Below are positions 33,729 to 41,531 of a DNA stretch of 64,000 bases, in pieces (position 1 is the stretch's first letter; each line of letters starts with the position of its first letter). The notes under the pieces are model-generated. The model saw nothing but the letters and a program-made list of their open reading frames with translations. It was not told the DNA's origin and ran no database searches. The position numbers and the translations under genes are program-made. Source of the DNA: Streptomyces sp. CA-210063 (GTDB lineage Bacteria; Actinomycetota; Actinomycetes; Streptomycetales; Streptomycetaceae); NCBI RefSeq assembly GCF_024612015.1, contig NZ_CP102512.1, positions 8,246,001-8,310,000 of the forward strand, given 5' to 3'.

Positions 33729-35612
33729 ATGACCGCGCCCTTTGTGTCGCTTCCCGATGATCCGACCTTCCTGACCAACCTCCCCTCCCTGCCCCCACCC
33801 GACCACGCCCTCTCCCCCCTCACCGGCTGGACCCGCGCCCACTGGGAGGCCGTCGCCGATCGGCTGCTGGACGGGCTGGTGCCGTACGCGTCGCCGGGGC
33901 TGGCCCAGTACCGGCTGCCGGGGCGGGCCAGTCACTCCGGGCCCTTGTCCGACGGGCTGGAGGGCTTCGCCCGTTCCTTCCTGCTCGCCGCCTTCCGGAT
34001 CGCGGGATCGGAAGGGCGGGTCGGGCCTGCCCTGATCGAGCGGTACGCGGCCGGGCTAGCCGCCGGGACCGATCCGTGCGGCGGGGAGGAGCGGTGGCCA
34101 GCCATCACCGACCGGGCGCAGCCCATGGTGGAGGCCGCGTCGATCGCGATCGCGCTGCATGAGACCCGCCCGTGGCTGTGGGACCACCTCGACGACGCCG
34201 TACGCGGCCGGGTGACCGACTGGCTCGGCGGCTTCGTCGGGGCGGACGTCAACGACTCCAACTGGCGGCTCTTCCAGGTGATCACCGAGGAGTTCCTCGC
34301 CTCGGTCGGCGCCCCGCACAGCCGGGACGAGATCGAATCGGGGCTCGCCCGGCTGGAGGACTGGTACCGGGGCGGCGGCTGGTACACCGACGGCGACGGG
34401 CGGAAGTTCGACTACTACAACGGGTGGGCGCTGCATCTGTATCCGGTGCTGTGGGCGCGGATCGCGGGGCCGAGGGCGGACCCCGGGCGGGTGGCACGCC
34501 ACCGTGCGCGGCTGCGTGAATTCCTCGCCGCCCACCAGCACTTCTTCGGCGCCGACGGGGCACCACTGCACCAGGGCCGTTCGCTCACCTACCGCTTCGC
34601 GACCACCGCCCCGCTGTGGGCGGGTGCCCTCGCCGACGCCACGCCCCTGCCGCCCGGCCGTACCCGCCGGCTCGCCTCCGGTGCCCTGAGGCACTTCGCG
34701 GAACGCGGTGCGCCCGACGAGCGGGGCCTGCTCACGCTGGGCTGGTACCGGCCCTTCCTCCCCGTCACCCAGCGCTACTCGGGGCCCGCCTCCCCGTACT
34801 GGGCGAGCAAGGCCTTCCTCGGCCTCCTCCTCCCCGAGAGCCACCCCGTGTGGACGGCGCCGGAGGAGCCCGCGCCCGTCGACACGGCCGACACGACGCT
34901 GGCCCTGCCCGGCCCCGGCTGGCTGCTGCACTCCACCGCCGCCGACGGGCTCGTACGGCTCGTCAACCACGGCAGCGACCGGTTACCGCCCCCGCCCGCG
35001 ACGGCCGACGACAGCCCGCACTATGCCAAGTTCGCCTACTCCAGCGGCACCGCGCCCGAGACCCCGACCGGCCCCGACAACCACCTCGCCCTTTTCGCCC
35101 CGGACGGCACACCTTCCCCGCGCGGCCGTATCCACCCGCTCGGCGTCGACGGCCGCCGAGCCGCCTCCTGGCACGAAGCCCTGGGGCACCGCGTCGAGAC
35201 GGTCAGTGTGGTGCACGGCCCGTGGGAGGTGCGGGTGCACCGTCTCGACGTACCGTCCGGGACGGCCGTACGGGAAGGGGGGTGGGCCGTGGCCGACGAC
35301 GCGGCGCCGCCCGTGGGGGAGGCCGGGCCGGGGCCCCGGGCGTCGGCCCGTCGCGCGGACGGCCTGACCAGCGTGATCGTGGGCCTGCACGGCTGGAGCG
35401 GGCCCGGTGCCGTCGTTCGGGCCCGCGACGCCAACGCGTACGGTCGCCACTCGGCGACGCCCGTGCTCGAGGGGAACGCCGCTCCGCTCCTGGTCACGCT
35501 CGTCATCCTCAGCGGCGACCCGCACGTGTCGTACACGGGGGCGAGTGCGGCCGTCGACATCGACGGAACCGTGGACGTCCGCTTCCCGGACGGCACCCGG
35601 GAGCACGTGTGA
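33729..35612 (+). CDS. DUF2264 protein, probable glycoside hydrolase
   Basis: A 627-residue protein without a signal peptide, so it should act in the cytosol on imported saccharides. LEGFARSFLLAAFRIAG, DSNWRLFQVITEEFLASVG, WYTDGDGRKFDYYNGWALHLYPVLWARIAG and YWASKAFLGLLLPESHPVW match the DUF2264 family, an alpha/alpha-toroid fold followed by a beta domain; members have been placed among glycosidases acting on glucuronate-containing glycans (recalled, not checked). It directly follows the LacI-controlled importer in the same direction, though a repeat element lies between. ATG 33729 has GGAGGA about 12 bases upstream, a slightly long spacing. Confidence 0.85.
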   Translation: MTAPFVSLPDDPTFLTNLPSLPPPDHALSPLTGWTRAHWEAVADRLLDGLVPYASPGLAQYRLPGRASHSGPLSDGLEGFARSFLLAAFRIAGSEGRVGPALIERYAAGLAAGTDPCGGEERWPAITDRAQPMVEAASIAIALHETRPWLWDHLDDAVRGRVTDWLGGFVGADVNDSNWRLFQVITEEFLASVGAPHSRDEIESGLARLEDWYRGGGWYTDGDGRKFDYYNGWALHLYPVLWARIAGPRADPGRVARHRARLREFLAAHQHFFGADGAPLHQGRSLTYRFATTAPLWAGALADATPLPPGRTRRLASGALRHFAERGAPDERGLLTLGWYRPFLPVTQRYSGPASPYWASKAFLGLLLPESHPVWTAPEEPAPVDTADTTLALPGPGWLLHSTAADGLVRLVNHGSDRLPPPPATADDSPHYAKFAYSSGTAPETPTGPDNHLALFAPDGTPSPRGRIHPLGVDGRRAASWHEALGHRVETVSVVHGPWEVRVHRLDVPSGTAVREGGWAVADDAAPPVGEAGPGPRASARRADGLTSVIVGLHGWSGPGAVVRARDANAYGRHSATPVLEGNAAPLLVTLVILSGDPHVSYTGASAAVDIDGTVDVRFPDGTREHV

Positions 35613-35771
35613 TGCGATGAAACGCCGTAGATGTCCCAGGAGTTGTCCCAGGAGTTGACGCTCCCTTAGGGGCAGTGGCCGAAGGGACAATTTTGGGAAA
35701 CCTGTGAGATCCCTACCTTGGTTGCGCACCGCACATCCGCCTCAGTGTGCGTCCACCCCAAGGAGACCTTC

Positions 35772-36428
35772 GTGCTCAACCGTTCGTTCCTCACCCGCAA
35801 ACTGTCGACCCTGGCGGTCGCGGGGGCCGCCATGCTCGCGGTCCTCGCCCCGGCCGGCGCGGCGTCCGCCAACGCCCATGCCACGGTCGCCAAGAAGACC
35901 CAGACGGCGGTCGCGGAGCAGGAGGCCACGGCCGCCGCGGCCGGCCCGAAGCTGCGCAAGCTCTACGACTGGCGCTTCCACGTGAAGCCCAACAACGCCA
36001 AGTACATCGGCCGGCCCTGGAGTGCCAAGGAGCCGATGCAGGAGCTGAAGAAGTGCTTCAACTGCACGTTCCCCGTCAAGAACGCGCCGAAGAAGTACCC
36101 CAAGGAGGGGCAGCTGATCAAGCTGAAGGCGTGCGCGGCCGGCTCCTTCGGCTGTAAGAACGCACCGGTCAAGTTCTACACGAAGGGCATGAAGAACGGC
36201 TGGTACTTCGTCGCGCAGAAGGGCCACTTCGACGGCGCGGGCTCCAAGGTCTACTTCCAGTTCTACAACGATGCGAAGACCGGCTACCTGAAGCTCCACG
36301 TCTGGGCCTACGTCGCGAAGCCGAGCGTTCCGGACGGCGTCAACAAGTCGTTCGCGCGCGGCAAATGGCAGGACTTCAACCACAAGATGGGCGTGAAGAT
36401 CGCCTGCAGGCACAGCTCTTCCTGCTGA
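35772..36428 (+). CDS. Secreted small Cys-containing protein of unknown function
   Basis: A 218-residue protein that I do not recognise. GTG 35772 follows AAGGAG by six bases. Residues 1-35 form a Sec signal (LNRSFLTRKLSTLAVAGAAMLAVLAPAGAASANAHA with AxA cleavage site). The mature part is basic and rich in Lys, Tyr and Phe, with six cysteines in three pairs (KKCFNC, KACAAGSFGC and the C-terminal CRHSSSC), which probably form disulfides outside the cell. No catalytic motif is seen. It is a single-gene unit, followed by a perfect hairpin. Confidence 0.8.
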   Translation: MLNRSFLTRKLSTLAVAGAAMLAVLAPAGAASANAHATVAKKTQTAVAEQEATAAAAGPKLRKLYDWRFHVKPNNAKYIGRPWSAKEPMQELKKCFNCTFPVKNAPKKYPKEGQLIKLKACAAGSFGCKNAPVKFYTKGMKNGWYFVAQKGHFDGAGSKVYFQFYNDAKTGYLKLHVWAYVAKPSVPDGVNKSFARGKWQDFNHKMGVKIACRHSSSC

Positions 36429-36463
36429 CGCCTGACGCCTGACGCCTGACCCACCTGGTCCCC

Positions 36464-36499
36464 GGCGGACCGCTGAGCCCCTCCGCTCAGCGGTCCGCC
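36464..36499. terminator. Bidirectional terminator between the secreted protein and cobC
   Basis: A perfect 15-bp stem, GGCGGACCGCTGAGC and complement, with a 6-base loop. Its right arm includes the last codons and the stop of cobC, so the terminator is partly coding. Confidence 0.8.
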
Positions 36500-37563
36500 A
36501 GTGTCATGGCTTGGTCCAGTGCCTGGAGGAAGCCGTTGACCGTGGTCCGGTCGCGGACCGCCAGGCGCAGCCATTCCTCGTCCAGCCCCGGGAAGGTGTC
36601 GCCGCGACGGACGGCGAAGCCGAGGTTGCGCAGATGGCGTCGTACGGCCGCCGCGCGGGGCAGGCGGACCAGGACGAACGGGCCCTCGGCGGGCTCGGCC
36701 ACGACGAGTCCGTCGGGGCCGAACTCCTGGAGCCCGGCGACCAGATGGGCACGGTCGGCGGCGATCCGGTCGGCCGCGGCGGACGCCTCCGCCAGGGCCC
36801 GGTCCGACACACACGCCTCGGCCGCCGCGAGAGCGGGCGTGGACACCGGCCACAGGGGCTGGGCACGCTCCAGCTCGGCTATCGTCTCGGGCGCGGCGAG
36901 GACGTAGCCGATCCGCAGACCGGCCAGCCCCCATGTCTTGGTGAGGCTGCGCAGCACGACGAGGCCGGGCACGTCCGTCCGTCCGGCCAGCGCCTCGCGC
37001 TCACCCGGCACCGCGTCCATGAACGCCTCGTCGACCACCAGCATCCGCCCCGGCCTGGCGAGTCGGGCGATGGACGCCGCCGGGTGCAGTACCGACGTCG
37101 GATTGGTCGGGTTGCCGATGACGACCAGGTCCGCGTCCTCCGGCACGGCCGCCGGGTCCAGGCGGAAGCCGTCAGACTCCCGCAGCAGCACCCGGTCCAC
37201 GGTGTGCCCGGCGTCCCGCAGCGCGGCCTCCGGTTCCGTGAACTGCGGGTGCACGACCACCGGTTGGTGGACTTTGAGGGCGCGCGCGAGCAGCACGAAG
37301 GCCTCGGCGGCACCCGCCGTGAGCAGCACGCGCTCCGTCGGCAGCCCGTGCCGGGCCGCCACCGCCGCCCGGGCGACGCGCCCGTCCGGGTAGGCGGCCA
37401 GTCCGGTCAGCGACTCGGCGATCCGCTCCCGCAGCCAGGCGGGCGGTGTGTCGGCCCGGACGTTCACGGCGAGATCGATGAGTCTCGCCCCGTCGTCCCG
37501 GACCTCGGCATCGCCGTGATGCCGTAGGTCGTGGCCGCTCGCGGTGTCCGGTTCAGTGTGCAT
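36487..37563 (-). CDS. cobC: CobC-type PLP enzyme (threonine-phosphate decarboxylase-like)
   Basis: A 358-residue class I/II aminotransferase-fold protein: LIDLAVNVRADTPPAWLRERI (entry loop), LLTAGAAEAFVLLARAL (cofactor phosphate), DLVVIGNPTNPTSVLHP, LVVDEAFMDAVPGE (Asp contacting the ring) and VVLRSLTKTWGLAGLRIGYVL with the PLP lysine in SLTKTWGL. In the corrinoid pathway such enzymes supply the aminopropanol-phosphate arm. It overlaps the preceding cbiX gene by 11 bases and is the last gene of the cobM-cobJ-orf-cbiX-cobC operon. The motif set is closer to CobC/CobD than to histidinol-phosphate transaminase, and the context supports it. Confidence 0.88.
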   Translation of the reverse strand: MHTEPDTASGHDLRHHGDAEVRDDGARLIDLAVNVRADTPPAWLRERIAESLTGLAAYPDGRVARAAVAARHGLPTERVLLTAGAAEAFVLLARALKVHQPVVVHPQFTEPEAALRDAGHTVDRVLLRESDGFRLDPAAVPEDADLVVIGNPTNPTSVLHPAASIARLARPGRMLVVDEAFMDAVPGEREALAGRTDVPGLVVLRSLTKTWGLAGLRIGYVLAAPETIAELERAQPLWPVSTPALAAAEACVSDRALAEASAAADRIAADRAHLVAGLQEFGPDGLVVAEPAEGPFVLVRLPRAAAVRRHLRNLGFAVRRGDTFPGLDEEWLRLAVRDRTTVNGFLQALDQAMTLADR

Positions 37564-38482
37564 GGGAGTGCGCGTGTCCCCCGTGGTGATGGTGGTGGCC
37601 GTGGTGCCCGTCGTCGTCCGGGTGGAAGTGCGGCTGCTGCGGCAGCCCCACCTTGTCCTCGAAGCCGGGCAGGGCGACGCGGTAGACGCAGGAGTCGCAG
37701 TTCATGCGCAGATCGCCCGCCAGCGCCTCCCGGTACCGCTCCATGACCAGATCGAGCAACTCCGGTTCCGGTCCGATGACATCGGCCGACCGTACCTCGA
37801 TCTCCGGATGCGCGGCAGCCCAGCCCTCGGTCTGGTTCCGCACCCGGTCCGGCAGGATTCCGGTGAACAGGAAGTACGGCAGCACCACGATCCGCCGGGC
37901 ACCCAGCTTCACACACCGGTCGAGGCCGCTCGGCACGTCCGGCGCCGCCAGCGACACGAACGCCGTCTCCACACCCGCGTACCCGCGCCCTTCCCACAGC
38001 AGCCGGGCCGCCTTGTGCACCTCGGCGTTGGCGTCGGGGTCGGTGGACCCGCGTCCGACGAGCAGCACGGTCACATCTGCCCGGTCGCCCGGGGTACGGC
38101 CGTCTCCGCCGAGCGCCTCGTCCAGCCGCCGCTCCAGCACACGGAGCAGCGCCGGGTGCGGGCCCAGCGGACGGCCATAGGTGTACGAGATCCCCGGGTG
38201 CCGCTCCTTCTCCCGGGCCAGCGCGGCCGGGATGTCCCCCTTGGCGTGCCCGGCGGACACCAGCATCAGCGGGACGGCGGCGAACCGCCGCACCCCCCGC
38301 TCCACCAGCTCGGTCACGGCCTCGCCCAGCGGCGGCGGCGACAGCTCGATGAAACCGCCCGCGACGGGCAGCTCGGGATGGCGGCGCCCCAGCTCCCGTA
38401 CGAAGTCGCGGAACGCCTCGGCCCCGGCATCGTCCCGGGTGCCATGACCGGCGATGAGCAGGGCGGGCGGCGGGGTGGTCAC
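37553..38482 (-). CDS. cbiX: Sirohydrochlorin chelatase family protein with His-rich tail
   Basis: A 309-residue two-repeat CbiX/SirB protein. Both halves carry a chelatase core: ALLIAGHGTRDDAGAEAFRDFVREL with the metal-binding GHGT, VPLMLVSAGHAKGDIPAAL with a second His, then VTVLLVGRGSTDPDANAEVHKAARLL and VVLPYFLFTGILPDRV in the second half. It inserts cobalt or iron into sirohydrochlorin. The last 20 residues are a His/Gly tail (about ten histidines), a probable metal store. GTG 38482 overlaps the upstream stop by GTGA. It sits in a cobalamin locus that also encodes the late chelatase CobN, so it may serve siroheme rather than cobalt. Confidence 0.9.
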   Translation of the reverse strand: MTTPPPALLIAGHGTRDDAGAEAFRDFVRELGRRHPELPVAGGFIELSPPPLGEAVTELVERGVRRFAAVPLMLVSAGHAKGDIPAALAREKERHPGISYTYGRPLGPHPALLRVLERRLDEALGGDGRTPGDRADVTVLLVGRGSTDPDANAEVHKAARLLWEGRGYAGVETAFVSLAAPDVPSGLDRCVKLGARRIVVLPYFLFTGILPDRVRNQTEGWAAAHPEIEVRSADVIGPEPELLDLVMERYREALAGDLRMNCDSCVYRVALPGFEDKVGLPQQPHFHPDDDGHHGHHHHHGGHAHSHAH

Positions 38483-38679
38483 GATTTCTCCTCGGCATAT
38501 GGAACATCGGAGCAGCGAACATCGGAGCAGCGAACGTCGGAGCAGGGAACATCGAAGTAGGGAACATCGAAGTAGGGAACAGGGGCGTGCGGCAGGGCGT
38601 CGAGTGTGGCGGCGACCACCGCCGCCACACCCGCCCCGGACACGCCGCCGACGGCGGTCGAGCGGTCCTCACGGTTCAC
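38479..38679 (-). CDS. Small coupled ORF with in-frame pentapeptide repeats
   Basis: A 66-residue ORF that fills the gap between cobJ and cbiX exactly: its GTG overlaps the cobJ stop (GTGA, 38676-38679) and its TGA overlaps the cbiX start (GTGA, 38479-38482), which strongly suggests it is translated. The N-terminal half (REDRSTAVGGVSGAGVAAVVAATLDALP) has a Gly/Ala-rich helix; the C-terminal half is made of the repeat VPYFD/VPCSD/VRCSD, encoded by five tandem 15-bp units. No known family is recognised. It could be a shortened remnant of a cobalamin enzyme or a small accessory protein; Cys residues in the repeats might bind metal. Confidence 0.65.
   Translation of the reverse strand: MNREDRSTAVGGVSGAGVAAVVAATLDALPHAPVPYFDVPYFDVPCSDVRCSDVRCSDVPYAEEKS
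38503..38577 (+). repeat. Five 15-bp tandem repeats
   Basis: Units AACATCGGAGCAGCG (twice), AACGTCGGAGCAGGG, then AACATCGAAGTAGGG (twice) follow one another without gaps. The unit is a multiple of three, so changes in copy number keep the frame of the small ORF that contains them. Confidence 0.9.
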
Positions 38680-40478
38680 CGGGCGCCCTCCGGGTTCTCC
38701 TGCCAGCGGTAGCCGCGCGGCGTCACCATGCGCCCCGCGATCTCCCGGGTCGCCGTGTTGCCCACGGTCACGACGGTCATCATGTCGACCGTCGCCGGAT
38801 CCAGCGAGGCCAGGGTCGTCAGCCGGCTCGTTCCGTCCGGCCGTGAGGCGTTGCGTACGACACCGACGGGCGTCGTCGGCTCCCGGTGCTCGGCCAGGAT
38901 CGAGAGCGCCTTCGGCAGCTGCCAGTCCCGGCCCCGGCTGCGCGGGTTGTAGAACGTCACCACGATGTCCGCCTCGGCCGCCGCCCGCACCCGCCGCTCG
39001 ATGACCTCCCACGGCGTGTGCAGATCGGACAGGCTGATCGAGACATGGTCGTGCCCGAGGGGTGCGCCGAGGATCGCGGCGGCGGCGAGCGCGGCCGTGA
39101 CACCGGGCACGCCGATCACGTCGATGTCGTCGGAGGCCTCGGCGAGCGCGGGCGACGCCATGGCGTACACCCCCGCGTCCCCGCTCCCGATCAGCGCGAC
39201 GGCCTGCCCCTTCCGGGCCTCCTCCACCGCCGTCCGCGCCCGTTCCTCCTCCGCGCCGAGCCCGGACTCCAGGATCCGGGTGCCGGGCCGCAGCAGATCG
39301 CGGATCTGGTCCACGTACTGGTCGAGCCCCACCAGTACGGAGGCGCGCCGGAGTTCGGCCCTGGCACGCGGCGTCAGCAGATCCCGGGCGCCGGGCCCCA
39401 GCCCGACCACCGCGAGCCGCCCCCGCGCCGGCCGCCGCACGACAGCGCACGTCGCCATCGCCGGCCGCCCGTCCGCCCGCTCCGACTTCCGCTTGGGCAC
39501 GAGCAGTTCACCGCCGCGTACGAGCGCGGCGGCCTCGGCGACGGAGGGGGTGCCCACGGCGGCGAGGGGAGCGTCGGAGGGGTTGGGCACCTCGACCGCC
39601 GCCAACTCCTCGGCGGAGTAGGTCACCAGGGGCACACCGAGCCGGCCGGCCGCCTCGACGACACCGGGTTCGTCGGCCTTGGCGTCGACGGTGGCGAGCT
39701 CGCCGAGGGACTGGGGGGAGAGGCCGGCGTCATGGAGGGTACGGCGGACGAGGTCGAGGATCTCGTCGACCGGGGCTCCCTTGGAGGCACCGACGCCGAC
39801 GACGAGGGACGGCGGACGGAGGACGACCCGGGCTTCGCCGGCCTCGGGCAGGCGGTCGGTGTCGAGTGAGCCGTCGGTGTCGTGCGGGCGATCGGTGTCG
39901 AGCAGGCGGTCGGTCACGTGGATCGCCGGTCCGCTGCGCGGGGTGGGGCTGGGGGTCGGCACCGCGTCGAGCGCCGGGCGCCGCCTCACATTCGACGGCA
40001 ACGCGGGCAGAGGCCAGCCCACCTCCAAGTCCAGCTCAACGGCCTCCCCATCGAGCACGGCCCGAGCAACCCCGGCGACATCCCCCTCCACAGGCAGCCC
40101 AAGCGTGTCCAGCCCAGGCACCCCCACCGCATCCGTGGCGGTGGTCACCACAGGCTGCGCCCCCAGCAACTCGCCCACCTCCAGGGCGAGTTCATTGGCC
40201 CCACCCGCATGCCCGCCGACCAGCGAGACGGCGAACCGCCCGCCCTCGTCGACGCAGACCACACCCGGGTCGGACTCCTTGTCCCCCAACAGCGGCGCGA
40301 CCAGCCGCACCACGGCCCCCGTGGCGAGGAAGCACACGAGTTGCCCGCACTCGGCGAACGCGGCCCGTACGGAGTCGCCGACGGGGCCGTCGTACACGCG
40401 CACCCGGCCCGGCCACGCGGCGGCCAGCCGGTCCCGCGCGGCCGCCCCCGCCGCGGTGGCGGAAATGAGGCCGATCAC
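38676..40478 (-). CDS. cobJ: CbiG-CobJ fusion: cobalt-precorrin-5A hydrolase-like plus precorrin-3B C17-methyltransferase
   Basis: A 600-residue fusion. Residues 1-150: CbiG N-terminal and middle domains (GLISATAAGAAARDRLAAAW, LVCFLATGAVVRLVAPLLGDKESDPGVVCVDEGGRFAVSLVGGHAGGANELA). About 222-335: CbiG C-terminal domain (LVVGVGASKGAPVDEILDLVR). About 354-600: SAM-dependent tetrapyrrole methylase CobJ (GRLAVVGLGPGARDLLTPRA, GDAGVYAMASPALAEAS, HVSISLSDLHTPWEVIERR, VTFYNPRSRGRDWQL). The linker 170-215 is low-complexity with repeated DTDR units. GTG 40478 follows AGGAG and overlaps the cobM stop (GTGA). It performs ring contraction, and the CbiG part is thought to open the lactone. Confidence 0.93.
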   Translation of the reverse strand: MIGLISATAAGAAARDRLAAAWPGRVRVYDGPVGDSVRAAFAECGQLVCFLATGAVVRLVAPLLGDKESDPGVVCVDEGGRFAVSLVGGHAGGANELALEVGELLGAQPVVTTATDAVGVPGLDTLGLPVEGDVAGVARAVLDGEAVELDLEVGWPLPALPSNVRRRPALDAVPTPSPTPRSGPAIHVTDRLLDTDRPHDTDGSLDTDRLPEAGEARVVLRPPSLVVGVGASKGAPVDEILDLVRRTLHDAGLSPQSLGELATVDAKADEPGVVEAAGRLGVPLVTYSAEELAAVEVPNPSDAPLAAVGTPSVAEAAALVRGGELLVPKRKSERADGRPAMATCAVVRRPARGRLAVVGLGPGARDLLTPRARAELRRASVLVGLDQYVDQIRDLLRPGTRILESGLGAEEERARTAVEEARKGQAVALIGSGDAGVYAMASPALAEASDDIDVIGVPGVTAALAAAAILGAPLGHDHVSISLSDLHTPWEVIERRVRAAAEADIVVTFYNPRSRGRDWQLPKALSILAEHREPTTPVGVVRNASRPDGTSRLTTLASLDPATVDMMTVVTVGNTATREIAGRMVTPRGYRWQENPEGAR

Positions 40479-41347
40479 TGAGCAACTCCTTCGTTCCGTG
40501 TCTCGGGCGTCGCCTCCGAAGCCGTCGCGCGACGCGCCTCGCGGGTCGCCTCGCGCAGGGCCTTGCGGGCGGCCGGATCGGCCTTGCGGTACCCGTGGAA
40601 GTGGCCCGGGTGGTAGAGGTGCGAGCGGGTGCCCTGGGCGTCGAGGGCCGGGCCGACCAGGAAGAGGGTGTGCTTCCAGAGCCTGTGCTCCTTGACGGTC
40701 TCCTCCAGCGTGCCGATCGTGCACTTCACGACCAGTTCCTCGGGCCAGGTCGCCTGATACGCGACGACCACGGGCGTCGACGTCGGATAGCCGCCCTCCA
40801 GCAGCTCCCGCACCAACTGCCCGCTGCGCGCGGCGGACAGGAACACCGCCATGGTCGTACCGTGCCGCGCGAACTCCCGTACCTCCTCGCCCGGCGGCAT
40901 GGGCGTCTTTCCGCCGCCGAGCCGGGTGAGGATCACGGACTGCGCGACCTCCGGAATCGTCAACTCGCGCTGCGCGAGCGCGGCGACGGCGGAGAAGGAG
41001 GACACCCCGGGAATCACCTCGGTCGCGATCCCGACGGCACGACACCGGTCCAGCTGCTCCTGCGTACCGCCCCACAGCGCCGGATCCCCGGAGTGGATAC
41101 GGGCGACCTTCAGCCCTTCCTCGACGGCCCGCTCGTACACGGCGACGACGTCCTCCAGCGACATGACCGCCGAGTCGAGGATCTCCGCCCCCTCCCGCGC
41201 GTGATCGAGCACCTCCGCCTGCACCAGACTCGCCGCCCAGATCACGACATCCGCCTCCGCGATCGCCCGCGCGGCCCGGAACGTCAACAGATCAGCGGCC
41301 CCGGGCCCGGCCCCGACGAAGGTGACTTTGCCGGTGTCAGCAGCCAT
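40475..41347 (-). CDS. cobM: Precorrin-4 C11-methyltransferase
   Basis: A 290-residue SAM-dependent methylase: KVTFVGAGPGAADLLTFRAARAIAEADVVIWAASLV (Gly-rich SAM loop), ARIHSGDPALWGGTQEQLDRCRAVGIATEVIPGVSSFSAVAALAQRELTIPEVAQSVILTR and GTTMAVFLSAARSG are CobM/CbiF signatures. The C-terminal 45 residues after HGYRKADPAARKALREATREARR form a charged helix not needed for the fold. ATG 41347 has GAGAGGA nine bases upstream; a longer open frame runs into a repeat element. First gene of the operon with cobJ, the small ORF, cbiX and cobC; no riboswitch is seen upstream. Confidence 0.95.
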   Translation of the reverse strand: MAADTGKVTFVGAGPGAADLLTFRAARAIAEADVVIWAASLVQAEVLDHAREGAEILDSAVMSLEDVVAVYERAVEEGLKVARIHSGDPALWGGTQEQLDRCRAVGIATEVIPGVSSFSAVAALAQRELTIPEVAQSVILTRLGGGKTPMPPGEEVREFARHGTTMAVFLSAARSGQLVRELLEGGYPTSTPVVVAYQATWPEELVVKCTIGTLEETVKEHRLWKHTLFLVGPALDAQGTRSHLYHPGHFHGYRKADPAARKALREATREARRATASEATPETRNEGVAQ

Positions 41348-41374
41348 GGGGGATCGGTCCTCTCTGGGGGGTGT

Positions 41375-41462
41375 AGCGCCCCAAAGGGGCGCGGGGCTGT
41401 GACATATGCGGCTCCGCCGCGTGGGTGCGACAAGCCACAACGGACCGGCAGCCGACAGCCGG
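41375..41462 (+). repeat. Streptomyces intergenic repeat, copy 7, diverged
   Basis: Hairpin GCGCCCC-AAA-GGGGCGC then CGGGG, followed after an unrelated stretch by GCGACAAGCCACAACGGACC, the same order as the second half of the other copies. It lies between the divergent cobM and ZIP transporter genes. Confidence 0.7.
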
Positions 41463-41531
41463 TCTCACAAGCGAGCCGCAGCCTGGGGGCGCCGCACCCA
41501 AGAGGCCCAGCTCTTCCGGCAGCAAAGACCC

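Noticed and set aside
36426..36450. 7-bp tandem repeat CTGACGC after the secreted protein gene
   Set aside because: Only about three and a half short units just behind the stop codon. It is likely simple slippage and has no visible role.
38503..38577. A CRISPR-like array
   Set aside because: Units of 15 bp are joined directly without spacers and lie in frame in a coupled ORF. It is a coding tandem repeat.
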